From contig CAKKRE010000016.1 of NCBI GenBank assembly GCA_919902505.1, positions 359,737 to 423,736 on the forward strand: a DNA stretch of 64,000 bases, written 5' to 3'. Positions within the stretch are counted from its first letter, which is position 1, and each line of letters opens with the position of its first letter. Below, piece after piece: positions 26,569 through 34,720 of the stretch. The translations under genes were made by a program, and so were the position numbers. Source of the DNA: Nitrospiraceae bacterium (GTDB lineage Bacteria; Nitrospirota; Nitrospiria; Nitrospirales; Nitrospiraceae). The notes below the pieces were generated by a model, which was given only the letters and a program-made list of their open reading frames with translations, was not told the origin of the DNA and ran no database searches.

Positions 26569-27558
26569 ATGACGACGGGTCAGAAACGGGTACTCAGCGG
26601 GATGCAGCCAAGCGGCCTGCTCCATCTTGGCAATTGGTTGGGCGCCTTGGAGAACTGGAACGCGCTGCAGGAGCAGTATGAGTGCTTCTTCTTCGTGGCG
26701 GACTGGCATGCTTTGTCCTCCAACTACGCCGACACCAGCCGCATCAGAGAATATGTGCGGGAACTGCTGATCGATTGGCTGGCGGCCGGGATCGACCCGA
26801 AGCGCGCCACCGTCTTCGTCCAATCCCAGGTGCCGGACCATGCCATTCTCCATTTGCTGTTTTCCATGATCATTCCGGTCTCCTGGCTGGAACGGAACCC
26901 GACCTACAAGGAGAAACAGGAAGAGATCAAGGAGCGCGACCTGAGCACCTACGGCTTTCTGGGCTACCCGGTCCTGCAGGCCGCGGACATCCTCCTCTAC
27001 AAGCCCGATTTCGTGCCGGTCGGCAAAGACCAGTTGCCGCACCTCGAACTCACCCGCGAACTCGCACGCCGCTTCAACAGCCTCTATCGCCCGGTGTTTC
27101 CCGACCCGCAGGAACACCTCACTAAGTTTGCGAAGGTCCTGGGCACGGACGGGCGCAAGATGAGCAAGAGCTACGGCAACGCCATCAACCTCTCCGATCA
27201 GGAGCCGGTCGTCCGGCAGAAGATCAAGACCATGATCACCGATCCGGCGCGGGTGCGACGCCACGACCCCGGCAACCCGGATGTCTGCCCCGTCTACGAC
27301 TTTCACAAGATTTTCTCACCGCTGCCGGTGATCGAGCAGGTCAATCAAGACTGTCGCAAGGCGGCTATCGGCTGCATCGATTGCAAGAAGCTGGTGGCCG
27401 ATCGGGTGGTGGAGCGCCTGGCACCGATGTGGGAAGCCCGCGCCACCCTCAGCCAGCATCCGTCGCGCCTGGACGAGATCGCCGAAGACGGACGCCGCCG
27501 CGCCACAGCCGTCTCATCGCAGACCATGGCCGAAGTGCGCGACGCCATGAAAATCTAG
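26569..27558 (+). CDS. trpS: Tryptophanyl-tRNA synthetase
   Basis: 329 residues, class I synthetase. The HIGH-type motif is PSGLLHLGNWLG (about residue 15-26) and the KMSKS motif is RKMSKSYGNAI (about 194-204). VADWHALSS and the YPVLQAADILLY and VGKDQLPHLELTRELARRF segments are typical of bacterial TrpRS. It charges tRNA-Trp in the cytoplasm. AACACAGGAGTGATGGC places a ribosome site 8 bp upstream, immediately after the MITE, so the element may have supplied part of the present 5' leader. Confidence 0.96.
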   Translation: MTTGQKRVLSGMQPSGLLHLGNWLGALENWNALQEQYECFFFVADWHALSSNYADTSRIREYVRELLIDWLAAGIDPKRATVFVQSQVPDHAILHLLFSMIIPVSWLERNPTYKEKQEEIKERDLSTYGFLGYPVLQAADILLYKPDFVPVGKDQLPHLELTRELARRFNSLYRPVFPDPQEHLTKFAKVLGTDGRKMSKSYGNAINLSDQEPVVRQKIKTMITDPARVRRHDPGNPDVCPVYDFHKIFSPLPVIEQVNQDCRKAAIGCIDCKKLVADRVVERLAPMWEARATLSQHPSRLDEIAEDGRRRATAVSSQTMAEVRDAMKI

Positions 27559-27675
27559 TCGCGCCTATCCAATCGGGGCAATTCACTTCTAGAATACAAC
27601 GCGACCAGCAGCGCGTTGACCAACCGTACGCCGCATCCAGAAAAGGATCGTTGTGCGTCGTTGCGTCTGGCGCCG

Positions 27676-27800
27676 TGCAGGCTGTTCAGAAAGGCCGTCC
27701 AGCAAGGCCGAAGCAAGTGAAGAGGTGAATCGTACTCGCGCCGTACGGTGAGCCTCTGAACGAGGCGAGAACGCCGCTGGCGGCCTTTATCAACAGCCTG
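27676..27800. repeat. Dispersed palindromic repeat with GTAC core
   Basis: The outer arms GCAGGCTGTT (27676-27685) and AACAGCCTGC (27791-27800) are inverted copies, as are AAAGGCCGTCC and the GGCGGCCTTT segment inside them. The core CGTACTCGCGCCGTACG lies at 27731-27747. It fills the gap between trpS and the PilZ gene and may act as a bidirectional terminator. Confidence 0.7.
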
Positions 27801-28124
27801 CTAAGCGGGTTTGGCGAGTTTGCGCCAAACATCAGTCAACTGACGCTGCACCGGCACGCGAATCTTGGTGAACGACAGCCCGAACTCATTCGGCTGACAC
27901 CAGCGCACGGTGGCCCCATCGATGAGAATGGGGTTGGCACTGTCCCCCGGGAAAATGCACAGCTCCACCTCGGCGCCGACCAGAACCTGCACCGGGGTGA
28001 GAATCCGACAGCCTCCGGGAGACAAGTCGGTCAGATCTCCGTCGCCGGCCAGCATCTTCCCCTTCATCGAAAAATGACTGCGAAACTGAACGTGAACACG
28101 TTCATGCTTGCGTTGATTCTTCAT
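27801..28124 (-). CDS. PilZ-domain protein (c-di-GMP receptor)
   Basis: 107 residues from ATG at 28124, with GGAGG 11 bp upstream; the frame stays open further upstream but has no protein character there. The domain carries both c-di-GMP motifs: RKHER near residue 5 (RxxxR) and DLSPGGCRI near 40 (D/NxSxxG). It consists of little more than the PilZ domain, so it probably acts by binding a partner protein. The stop codon is directly at the edge of the palindromic repeat. It is downstream of the exported nuclease-like gene on the same strand, 160 bp away. Confidence 0.85.
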   Translation of the reverse strand: MKNQRKHERVHVQFRSHFSMKGKMLAGDGDLTDLSPGGCRILTPVQVLVGAEVELCIFPGDSANPILIDGATVRWCQPNEFGLSFTKIRVPVQRQLTDVWRKLAKPA

Positions 28125-28284
28125 TGTGAATTCGGCCTCCGTACCCGTCGGCAGACGGTGCTTCGCATCATTCGTACGATAGGCCAGAACCCCGTAAAAC
28201 GCTAGCACTGCCTGCTTCTTGGCAGGAGGGTCCTGCGAAGAGCAGGGCGAATTGCGCACATCGGGCAGACAGGCCTCGCAACAC

Positions 28285-28800
28285 CTACAAGGCTTCCGGC
28301 TTGGGCTCCCCGATCGATGTGCCGACGGCATCCAACATGTCTCGTCCCACGAGAATGGGCGCCTGAAAGTGGATCGCCAACGCAATGGAGTCTGAGGACC
28401 GGCTGTCGAAGACCTTTTCCTGCCCTTGAAACGCCACGGTCAAACTTCCGTAATACGTTCCCGCTTTGAGGGTGATCACGGTCCGGACCACACGCCCACC
28501 GAGCGCCTCGAGGATCGTATGCATCAGATCGTGGGAAAGCGGGCGGGGTAGCCTCTCACCGGTCAAGGCCGCCTGAATGGAGGCGGCAACCGTGTGATCG
28601 ACAAAGATGGGGATGCTCTTCCCCTCCGCCGAGAGCAGGACCACGGGGCCATGGTCGGAGAGCCGGACACGCACATCGCTGATGGTCACGTTGGGAGCAC
28701 TGCCGGCTTCGCCGGCACGGGCTTGAGGATCGGAAACGGACAGCACCAGCACCAGTGAGAGGAGCGGAAACACCAACCAAGATCGTGTCGTCGCGCTCAT
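28285..28800 (-). CDS. Exported bifunctional-nuclease (BFN/DUF151) domain protein
   Basis: 171 residues from ATG at 28800 with CAGGAGGG upstream. The first 29 residues form a clear signal peptide (LVFPLLSLVLVLSV, cleavage near ARA). The rest matches the BFN/DUF151 fold: IPIFVDHTVAASIQAAL, RPLSHDLMHTILEALGG, YYGSLTVAF and SRSSDSIALAIHFQAPILV. Known BFN proteins are intracellular and reported to act as nucleases or regulators; an exported one is unusual. Its substrate is unknown. A MITE-like element starts 46 bp upstream. Confidence 0.85.
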   Translation of the reverse strand: MSATTRSWLVFPLLSLVLVLSVSDPQARAGEAGSAPNVTISDVRVRLSDHGPVVLLSAEGKSIPIFVDHTVAASIQAALTGERLPRPLSHDLMHTILEALGGRVVRTVITLKAGTYYGSLTVAFQGQEKVFDSRSSDSIALAIHFQAPILVGRDMLDAVGTSIGEPKPEAL

Positions 28801-28846
28801 GGTTCCCTCCTGTGAATGACATAGGGACCAGCTCCCAGCCCCCCGC

Positions 28847-29033
28847 TAGGAGCCTGTCCGAGTAATCCTTCGTTGCGAGGCGAAGGAGCTGCTGGTAGAT
28901 GCGAGGCTGCAGGCGCGAAAAAACCGGAGGCGTATTCGCTGGAATACGTTGAGGATTTTTTCGGGCCGAGAACGACGCAGATGCCGGCAGCTCGTTTGCC
29001 GCAGCAGAATGGCATTACTCGGACAGACTCCTA
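28847..29033. mobile_element. MITE-like element 1 with TAGGAGCCTGTCCGAGTAAT ends
   Basis: The left end TAGGAGCCTGTCCGAGTAAT (28847-28866) is repeated inverted with one mismatch at 29014-29033. The interior is palindromic and contains the GTAC-type core (CGTATTCGCTGGAATACGTTGAGG, split at 28931-28954). It shares its terminal TA with the next element, which suggests TA target-site use. Confidence 0.78.
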
Positions 29034-29166
29034 GGAGCCTGTCCGAGTAATCAGAAAATCTGCGTTTTAGGGGGTCCCTTTACCCATGATCGCATGGAGA
29101 TCGTTGATCCTGAGCCAATTGTGTGCGTCGAAAATCTTCAGCTTTGAATACTCGGACAGGCTCCTA
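29032..29166. mobile_element. MITE-like element 2, tandem with element 1
   Basis: The same 20-bp end occurs at 29032-29051 and, inverted, at 29149-29166, framing 135 bp. The interior differs from element 1; on the minus strand it encodes about 25 residues (KIFDAHNWLRINDLHAIMG) that could be the tail of a lost transposase. Its inner end supplies the stop codon of the neighbouring hydrolase gene. Confidence 0.75.
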
Positions 29167-29793
29167 GGCTCGCACAAAGGAATTGGTCTCCCGCTCCCTG
29201 CCAATCTCCGTCTCGGGTCCGTGTCCGGTGACCACGGCAGTCTGTTCGTCGAGCGTATACAGTCGTTCCCGAATCGACTGCTCGATCGCATCGAAATCTC
29301 CGCCCCAGAGATCGGTGCGGCCGATGGCGCCACGAAACAACGTGTCACCGGCCACCACCACCTTCGCAGCAGGAAAATGAAAACACATTGAGCCGGGCGT
29401 ATGCCCCGGCGTGTGCAACGCGATCCCTTCCAACTCGCCGATTGCCAACCGCTCTTCATCCTTCAACCAATAATCCGGCGGCGGCGCCGGGACATAGGGC
29501 ACGCCGAACATGCGGCACTGCATCTCCAGAATGTCCCAGAGAGGAAGATCATCGGGGTGCAGGCAGAGCGCGGCACCGGTCGCCTGCTTCATCGCTCCCG
29601 ATGCGAGAAAGTGATCGAAATGCGCATGGGTGTGTACGATGCTCACCACGGTCAACCCCATCGCATGGACTTCCTGCAGAATGCGCTCGGGCGCCCCGCC
29701 CGGATCGACCACGATCGCTTGTTGAGTGATCGGATCTCCAATGATCGAGCAGTTACAACCGAGCGGCGGAACGGAAAAGGTCTTGCGAATCAT
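29164..29793 (-). CDS. Metallo-beta-lactamase-fold hydrolase (glyoxalase II-like)
   Basis: 209 residues from ATG at 29793, with GAGGAGTG upstream. The metal site is complete: HTHAHFDHF (HxHxDH, about residue 56-64), the GHTPGSMCF His, and AGDTLFRGAIGRTDL Asp, plus a final TGHGPETEIG His. Small proteins of this type hydrolyse thioesters such as S-lactoylglutathione or persulfide substrates in the cytoplasm. The TAG stop is formed by the inverted repeat of the adjoining MITE, so the last one or two residues may not be original; the length is normal for the family. Confidence 0.9.
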   Translation of the reverse strand: MIRKTFSVPPLGCNCSIIGDPITQQAIVVDPGGAPERILQEVHAMGLTVVSIVHTHAHFDHFLASGAMKQATGAALCLHPDDLPLWDILEMQCRMFGVPYVPAPPPDYWLKDEERLAIGELEGIALHTPGHTPGSMCFHFPAAKVVVAGDTLFRGAIGRTDLWGGDFDAIEQSIRERLYTLDEQTAVVTGHGPETEIGRERETNSFVRA

Positions 29794-29845
29794 GCACACT
29801 CCTCGGTGAAACAAACAAACACCACGACACATGCAGCCTTGCCTG

Positions 29846-30517
29846 CTAGCGGCGGCCTGAAGGATTCTGGTCCGGCCGTGACACCCACAACACGTCCGTA
29901 TCGTAAATCTCCCACCTCCCCTGACGGCGCACGAACCAGAACAAAAATCCGGCACCGGTCGTATCAGGGCGTTGATTCGCCACATAGAGCAAGGCCTGGT
30001 CGCCCCGCAATGTCAGTCCCACACGGGAGAAGGCCAGCCGGTCGAGGGTCTCGAGAGCATCCCCGTCACCATCCTCCTCAACCGGCCAAGCAGCGGGAAC
30101 AACCGTGACAGCAGCTTCAGTCTCCGGCACGCCCTCGCCGGACACGAACCGGTAGCGAGCCCCGAAGGCAAATCGAGCATCCAATCGAGCGGGGCGCTGA
30201 ACCTTGGCCACGAAATCCCGAATGAGATCCTTGGGCAGACGACCATCGAAAAATCCCTGCTCGGCAAACCAGGCCACCGTCGGCAACTGCGGCGTCTCCG
30301 GATGCAGGCGGGTGGTCGTCATTCGTTCGATAACCACCAGTCTGGTGCGAGAGGTCAGAAACTTCGCCTCAACGGCGAGGTCATAGAATGGATATTCCTC
30401 GGGAGGCACAGACTCCGGCTGCACCGGCTCCGGCGCCGCGGCGGAAAACACGATCGCCGGCTCCGCATGCACCAACGCCAGACCGACCAAGAACATCACC
30501 TTGCACCAGAACGCCAT
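29846..30517 (-). CDS. Secreted protein of unknown function
   Basis: About 223 residues if ATG at 30517 is used, giving a signal peptide MAFWCKVMFLVGLALVHA; an upstream in-frame start at 30583 would add 22 residues without a visible ribosome site. The mature part is a mixed alpha/beta domain with LAVEAKFLTSRTRLVVIERMT and a C-terminal strand-rich region (ALLYVANQRPDTTGAGFLFWF). I do not recognise a family. It sits 52 bp upstream of the hydrolase on the same strand and is divergent from a lipoprotein gene. Confidence 0.65.
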   Translation of the reverse strand: MAFWCKVMFLVGLALVHAEPAIVFSAAAPEPVQPESVPPEEYPFYDLAVEAKFLTSRTRLVVIERMTTTRLHPETPQLPTVAWFAEQGFFDGRLPKDLIRDFVAKVQRPARLDARFAFGARYRFVSGEGVPETEAAVTVVPAAWPVEEDGDGDALETLDRLAFSRVGLTLRGDQALLYVANQRPDTTGAGFLFWFVRRQGRWEIYDTDVLWVSRPDQNPSGRR

Positions 30518-30627
30518 GGCCACAGAATAGCCGCTTGTTTCGTGACGGGTCAAACCGGCGGGAACATGAATGAAGATGGACAAGGGGGGCCAAACTCTGG
30601 TATTGGTCTGATGGTCTTACCCAAACT

Positions 30628-31383
30628 ATGATCAAGCCCCCCCAGCGATCGCTCACAGCCCTCTTCAGCCTCGCAGTGCTATCGTGGTGTGTCGGATGCG
30701 CACCGGACGAGTCGCCGTTTCGACAGGAAAACGAAAACCTCCGCAAACAACTGGCGAAGCAAGAGTCGGTCATGAATTCGCTGCAGGACGGCAACAAGGT
30801 CATGCAGCAGCAGATCGATCTGCTCAACCAGGAATTGCGGGACGCCAAGAAGCAAGCAGACCATGCTCAGGCTGAGGCGAAGGCGCTCCAGGCTGAGGCG
30901 AAAGCGCTTGGCACGAAACTCGATTCCACCCTGGCCGAATCGAAAAAGCTGTCGGGGGAAATTCAGCGGACCGCCGCAAAAGCGGCCCAGACCACGGACA
31001 ATATCCGCGTCGAAGAGAAGGGCTCGCAGGTCGAGGACCTCCCGCGCCCGCTCTCTGCAGTCGGAAAAGCCGCCGAGGAAGCCCTGGCGCGCAACGGCTA
31101 TCGCGTGAAAGTCAGCGTGAAGACCGACCAGAAAACGATCTACGTCACCGAACGAAAAGTCACCACTCCGACCTCGCTGGAAACCTCAGGCTCCCGCAAC
31201 CAGTATGTGGTGTCGCTCCAAGCCCTGCCGGCCAACGTCACGCGGTTGAGCGTCAAAGCCGACTTTGAACGGCTGGTGCAGGGTGGTCGCATCCTGGCGG
31301 TGGATGCGGAGGAAACCGCGGAGATCGAACGCCGACTGATTGCCGAAATCGGAAAAGCCGTCGCCTCGCCGAGCAAACTGTAA
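30628..31383 (+). CDS. Coiled-coil lipoprotein
   Basis: 251 residues. Lipobox WCVGC (Cys24) follows a short hydrophobic segment. Residues about 35-130 are a coiled coil with AEAKALQ-type near-repeats (AQAEAKALQAEAKALG). The C-terminal 110 residues form a small alpha/beta domain (AEEALARNGYRVKVSVKTDQKTIYVTE). Role unknown; the coiled coil may span part of the periplasm. Its stop codon overlaps the next start (TAATG), so it is co-translated with the FGE-like protein. Confidence 0.75.
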   Translation: MIKPPQRSLTALFSLAVLSWCVGCAPDESPFRQENENLRKQLAKQESVMNSLQDGNKVMQQQIDLLNQELRDAKKQADHAQAEAKALQAEAKALGTKLDSTLAESKKLSGEIQRTAAKAAQTTDNIRVEEKGSQVEDLPRPLSAVGKAAEEALARNGYRVKVSVKTDQKTIYVTERKVTTPTSLETSGSRNQYVVSLQALPANVTRLSVKADFERLVQGGRILAVDAEETAEIERRLIAEIGKAVASPSKL

Positions 31384-32327
31384 TGTCTGCACGTTCTGTT
31401 GTATCGGGAATGGCGCCCGTTCCATTTTACGCTAACCTCCTGCTCCTGTCGCTCGCCTCAGCTTGGTTCAACCCGAGTCTCGCTGTTGCAGCCCGCGCCC
31501 CCAGCCCTCCGCCTTCCGCCGAACTGGCCAAACACCTGACATCAATCGCCAAACTCACGGCCAGTTCGCCGACGATTCACATTCCAGAAGGGCCGTTCCT
31601 GCTGGGCAGCGTCCGGGTCGATGACGATCCCTACGGAATGGGCACGCAGTTCGACGACACGGAACTCCCGCAACACCGCGTCTGGCTGAATACCTACGAG
31701 ATCGACCGGGACGAAATCAGCCTCGGGGAATATCTGTCCTATCTGTATGCGCACAAGCTCCATCCGTCGAAAGATCTCCAGCATCTCATCTGGCACGTGA
31801 TCACAGTACATTCCGTCACCGATGAGACGCTGGCCCAGTGGCCGGCGTTATACGTGACCTGGAAAGAAGCCGACAGCCTCTGCCGCTCATGGGGCAAACG
31901 CCTGCCGACCGAAGCGGAATGGGAAAAAGCCGCGCGCGGGCCGGACGGAAACCGGTTTCCCTGGGGAGATGCTCTCCCCGACAGTACACTGGCGATGTTC
32001 GGACAACATCATGTGCATGAGATCCCGATCCTGGCTCCTGTGAGCAGCGGCGACGCGGGAAAAAGCTACTATGGACTCCACCACATGGCGGGCAACGTCG
32101 CCGAATGGGTCAACGACTGGTTCGGATTCGACTATTATGCCTACATGCCGGAACGGAATCCGCCAGGGCCGACCAGCGGCAGGTACAAGAGCCTGCGAGG
32201 CGGCTCGTGGAAAAGCCGGCCGATCATGCTCAGGACCGCCACCCGCAGCGGCGCACCCGCCGATCAACGCTCAGCCACCGTGGGCTTTCGTTGCGCCAAA
32301 TCGGTGCCCCCCTCCAGCGCACGGTAA
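31383..32327 (+). CDS. Exported formylglycine-generating-enzyme (FGE/SUMF1) domain protein
   Basis: 314 residues. A signal peptide covers about 1-40 (ANLLLLSLASAWF). The FGE-sulfatase fold follows: HIPEGPFLLGS, HRVWLNTYEIDRDEISLGEYL, RLPTEAEWEKAARGPDG, FPWGD, GNVAEWVNDWF and the C-terminal RGGSWKS..TVGFRCAK. Catalytic FGEs oxidise a sulfatase Cys, but the copper-binding cysteine pair of active FGE is not evident here. Many bacterial FGE-fold proteins instead are binding or structural partners. It is coupled to the upstream coiled-coil lipoprotein. The last 64 bp overlap tail-to-tail with the next gene. Confidence 0.85.
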   Translation: MSARSVVSGMAPVPFYANLLLLSLASAWFNPSLAVAARAPSPPPSAELAKHLTSIAKLTASSPTIHIPEGPFLLGSVRVDDDPYGMGTQFDDTELPQHRVWLNTYEIDRDEISLGEYLSYLYAHKLHPSKDLQHLIWHVITVHSVTDETLAQWPALYVTWKEADSLCRSWGKRLPTEAEWEKAARGPDGNRFPWGDALPDSTLAMFGQHHVHEIPILAPVSSGDAGKSYYGLHHMAGNVAEWVNDWFGFDYYAYMPERNPPGPTSGRYKSLRGGSWKSRPIMLRTATRSGAPADQRSATVGFRCAKSVPPSSAR

Positions 32328-33502
32328 TAGGCCACGCCGCCCGAAAACTTTCTGATCAGGCACAGGTCCGCCACGGCCAGACATTCCAACCCGAACGGCA
32401 GGTACCCGGCGTACCCAAGCAGGGGCATCTCGAATAATTTGAACCGTTGCACGAACGGCACCGCATATTCCCACCGGGCCAGACTGTAGAAGTTCCACAT
32501 CTCCCAAAACCATCCACAGATCAGTGCCGCCAGAGCCGCTGCCCAGAGGCTTCGCCAATCGCCGTACGCCGCGTCGCTGAAGATCGTCGGTTCATCGCGA
32601 ATCAGTTGCAGCGACGTGATCAACAGCAGCGGCGCCACCCACACGAGCGAGAAGAGAGAGTCCGGCCACAGGCCGAGGCTGAAAAGCCCGACTGCCGAAC
32701 CGATCAACAACACCCATCCCCGCGTCATACGGTTCTGGAATTCGATCGTCACAAACTGATTCAGCCTCGGAGATGACGACAACCATTCCGCCGTACCCAA
32801 CACGGCAGGCAACACCGTCGAGAATGGCAGCGTCGCGCGCACCAGATATTCCCATTCAGTCAACTCTCCTCCACCGACGTAGTGCCAGTTCTGCACAAAG
32901 CGATTCAGATATTCGAAGAACCACCAGAAGCAAGCGCTGAGCGGAAAGAGCGACAGAACGTAGCGCGGACGATGCAGCAGCATGCAATGGCCGGTGCGGC
33001 GATACGTCAGCGCATTCACCACGACGATGTAGCCCAACCAGAGCGGAGCAAAGGTATGAGCCTGGAAAGGCTGCATCCACTCGAAGCGGGTCCAGGCCAA
33101 AAACCACATGCCCAGCGTCCAAAGCATCCCGAGCCATCCCCACCAGGGGAGGCGGCAGGCCGGGACCTGCCGCTCGTGAAACGTGAAAGGTGAAACGTAT
33201 TCTGGATCAGCAGTTGCCTGTAAATCAGACTGCGTCGTTCGAAAAGCGCGCGAGACAAACGAGGTAAGCATCCCGACGATCACCACTGCCAGCCCTATGA
33301 AAACCGGCCAGGAAAAGGGCTCGTGGGCAACGAACCGCGTCGTGGGTGGAAATTCGAGATAGGACGCGACGGGCTTACCCGCCCACCAGACACCGAGTAG
33401 CGGCAGTCCCGCACCGAGTGCTAGGGACCATGAGAGGATGACCCAACGGGATCTCACCTGATCGCCTCTTTTCTGCCCGCGAGGGGCGAACATTTCTACC
33501 AT
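32264..33502 (-). CDS. Polytopic membrane protein of unknown function
   Basis: About 412 residues from ATG at 33502; a GTG at 33547 is another possible start. About ten hydrophobic segments are spread over the sequence, for example WVILSWSLALGAGLPLLG, FIGLAVVIVGMLTSFV, WGWLGMLWTLGMWFLAW and WAAALAALICGWFWEMWNF. Tryptophan-rich loops are notable. I do not recognise the family. The 3' end overlaps the FGE-like gene on the other strand by 64 bp. A hairpin and three heptamer repeats (about 33151-33195) lie within the coding sequence and keep the frame. Confidence 0.7.
   Translation of the reverse strand: MVEMFAPRGQKRGDQVRSRWVILSWSLALGAGLPLLGVWWAGKPVASYLEFPPTTRFVAHEPFSWPVFIGLAVVIVGMLTSFVSRAFRTTQSDLQATADPEYVSPFTFHERQVPACRLPWWGWLGMLWTLGMWFLAWTRFEWMQPFQAHTFAPLWLGYIVVVNALTYRRTGHCMLLHRPRYVLSLFPLSACFWWFFEYLNRFVQNWHYVGGGELTEWEYLVRATLPFSTVLPAVLGTAEWLSSSPRLNQFVTIEFQNRMTRGWVLLIGSAVGLFSLGLWPDSLFSLVWVAPLLLITSLQLIRDEPTIFSDAAYGDWRSLWAAALAALICGWFWEMWNFYSLARWEYAVPFVQRFKLFEMPLLGYAGYLPFGLECLAVADLCLIRKFSGGVAYYRALEGGTDLAQRKPTVAER
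33175..33195 (+). repeat. CGTGAAA heptamer repeat inside a coding region
   Basis: Three consecutive 7-bp units (CGTGAAA, CGTGAAA, GGTGAAA). The 21-bp block keeps the reading frame of the membrane-protein gene. Just to the left, GCGGCAGG and CCTGCCGC form a hairpin (33151-33172). Confidence 0.75.
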
Positions 33503-33623
33503 GACCGCACCATCAAGCACCCTACCATGGCTGTGCAGATCTGACACGACGCGACAGGACTGAACGATTCAACCTTCGCTTGCGGGGAGTGCTGTGGTAG
33601 GTTGGGAAGCAGGGAGAACGTCC

Positions 33624-34262
33624 ATGCGTCGATGCCTCACTCTCATACCGGCCCTGATCATGGTCTTCATCGCCGGCCTCCTCACGCCGGGTCTTTCGCG
33701 GAGCCAGGGCGGAGGTGGCCAGGTAACCATTACGCCGACTGCCGATAAGGTCATTGCCTGGTCCGCGGCCGGTGGCGGGGTCGAGGAATCGCTGGAACCC
33801 GGCGAGTCGGTCGTCACCTCCGGGGCGCGGGGGCATACAGGTTTCGTCCAGACCTCGACCAGACTGTTAGGATTTTCTGCCGGCCTGCGACAATGGCGTG
33901 AAATCTCGATTGGAGCCGAAGAGCGGATCGGGCGACACCAACTGCTGCCGTTTCTGATTCTCGCCCACAGCAATCAGCAGGTGTACGGATTTCAAGAAAC
34001 ACGGGGGCACTGGACGGCGCTGTCGCTGGGGCCAAACGAGAAGGTCGTCCAGCTACGAGGGCACGGGCACGTGGCCGTCGCGATCACCAACGAACGGGCG
34101 CTGGGATTTTCAACCTACACCGGCGGCTTCTTCAACATTGCCTGGACTCCGGATGAACGGGTCCTGTCGGTGGATGGCAGCCAGAATGGCATGGTCGTCC
34201 GCACCTCATCCCGCACCGTCATCTTCAAGTCGCAATCCACTGGCTGGACCGAGGTGCGATAG
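33624..34262 (+). CDS. Secreted repeat protein of unknown function
   Basis: 212 residues from ATG at 33624; an in-frame GTG 30 bp upstream is less likely. A signal peptide covers about 1-27 (LIPALIMVFIAGLLTPGLS). The mature part shows four imperfect repeats of about 40 residues, each with a pattern like TRLLGF/QQVYGF/ERALGF/RTVIF followed by a Trp and a turn, which suggests a small beta-propeller or beta-sheet repeat. No enzymatic motif is visible. It stands alone, 5 bp from the convergent DUF5069 gene. Confidence 0.65.
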   Translation: MRRCLTLIPALIMVFIAGLLTPGLSRSQGGGGQVTITPTADKVIAWSAAGGGVEESLEPGESVVTSGARGHTGFVQTSTRLLGFSAGLRQWREISIGAEERIGRHQLLPFLILAHSNQQVYGFQETRGHWTALSLGPNEKVVQLRGHGHVAVAITNERALGFSTYTGGFFNIAWTPDERVLSVDGSQNGMVVRTSSRTVIFKSQSTGWTEVR

Positions 34263-34267
34263 CAATC

Positions 34268-34705
34268 TTACATCCGGCCTTCGTCCAGCTCGATCGCATC
34301 GACCCAGGAGGTCGCAGACGGGAGAGCCGACACCGGCACGCCACGCTTGGTGGCGATATCCTGCAAACGCCCCTGATACCGCTGCTTCGCCGCCTCGTCC
34401 TTCGGACCTCCAGTGAGAATGCCCTTCGACCACTCGGCGATCTCTTGATCCGAATGCTTGCGGCCATGAGTGTTGACCCAAGCCAGTAACGACTCATCGC
34501 CTCCACCCGCCAACACCTGCTGCTCGAAGGCCTTCGGGTCGATCTGCAAAAAATCGATCAGATACTTATCGAACCCGACCGTGATGTAGTTGTAGTCCTG
34601 AATCTTGCCCGCATGCCGCAGGCGAACCTTGTCGATAAACCGCCCCAGGTGGGCAATGCCACCGAGGAGGACTTTGGGACTGCGGGGATATTGTTGCTGA
34701 GTCAT
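34268..34705 (-). CDS. DUF5069-family protein
   Basis: 145 residues. The N-terminal PRSPKVLLGGIAHLGRFIDKVRLRHAG and the YNYITVGFDKYLIDFLQID segment match the DUF5069 pattern known from planctomycetes and relatives. No signal peptide, so it is cytoplasmic. No function is established for the family. It lies 16 bp downstream of vapC on the same strand. Confidence 0.72.
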   Translation of the reverse strand: MTQQQYPRSPKVLLGGIAHLGRFIDKVRLRHAGKIQDYNYITVGFDKYLIDFLQIDPKAFEQQVLAGGGDESLLAWVNTHGRKHSDQEIAEWSKGILTGGPKDEAAKQRYQGRLQDIATKRGVPVSALPSATSWVDAIELDEGRM

Positions 34706-34720
34706 ATCTGCTGATTCCTC

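Noticed and set aside
27801..28385. Longer version of the PilZ gene
   Set aside because: The extra 87 residues overlap the end of the exported nuclease-like gene and lack domain character; the ATG at 28124 begins just before the RxxxR motif.
29067..29459. Frame antisense or shifted within the hydrolase gene that ends inside element 2
   Set aside because: Most of it is a shadow of the hydrolase; only the last 25 codons might be old transposase and cannot stand as a gene.
31383..32327. FGE-like gene considered as a true formylglycine-generating enzyme
   Set aside because: The active-site cysteine pair is not seen, and no sulfatase gene is near; kept only as FGE-fold protein.
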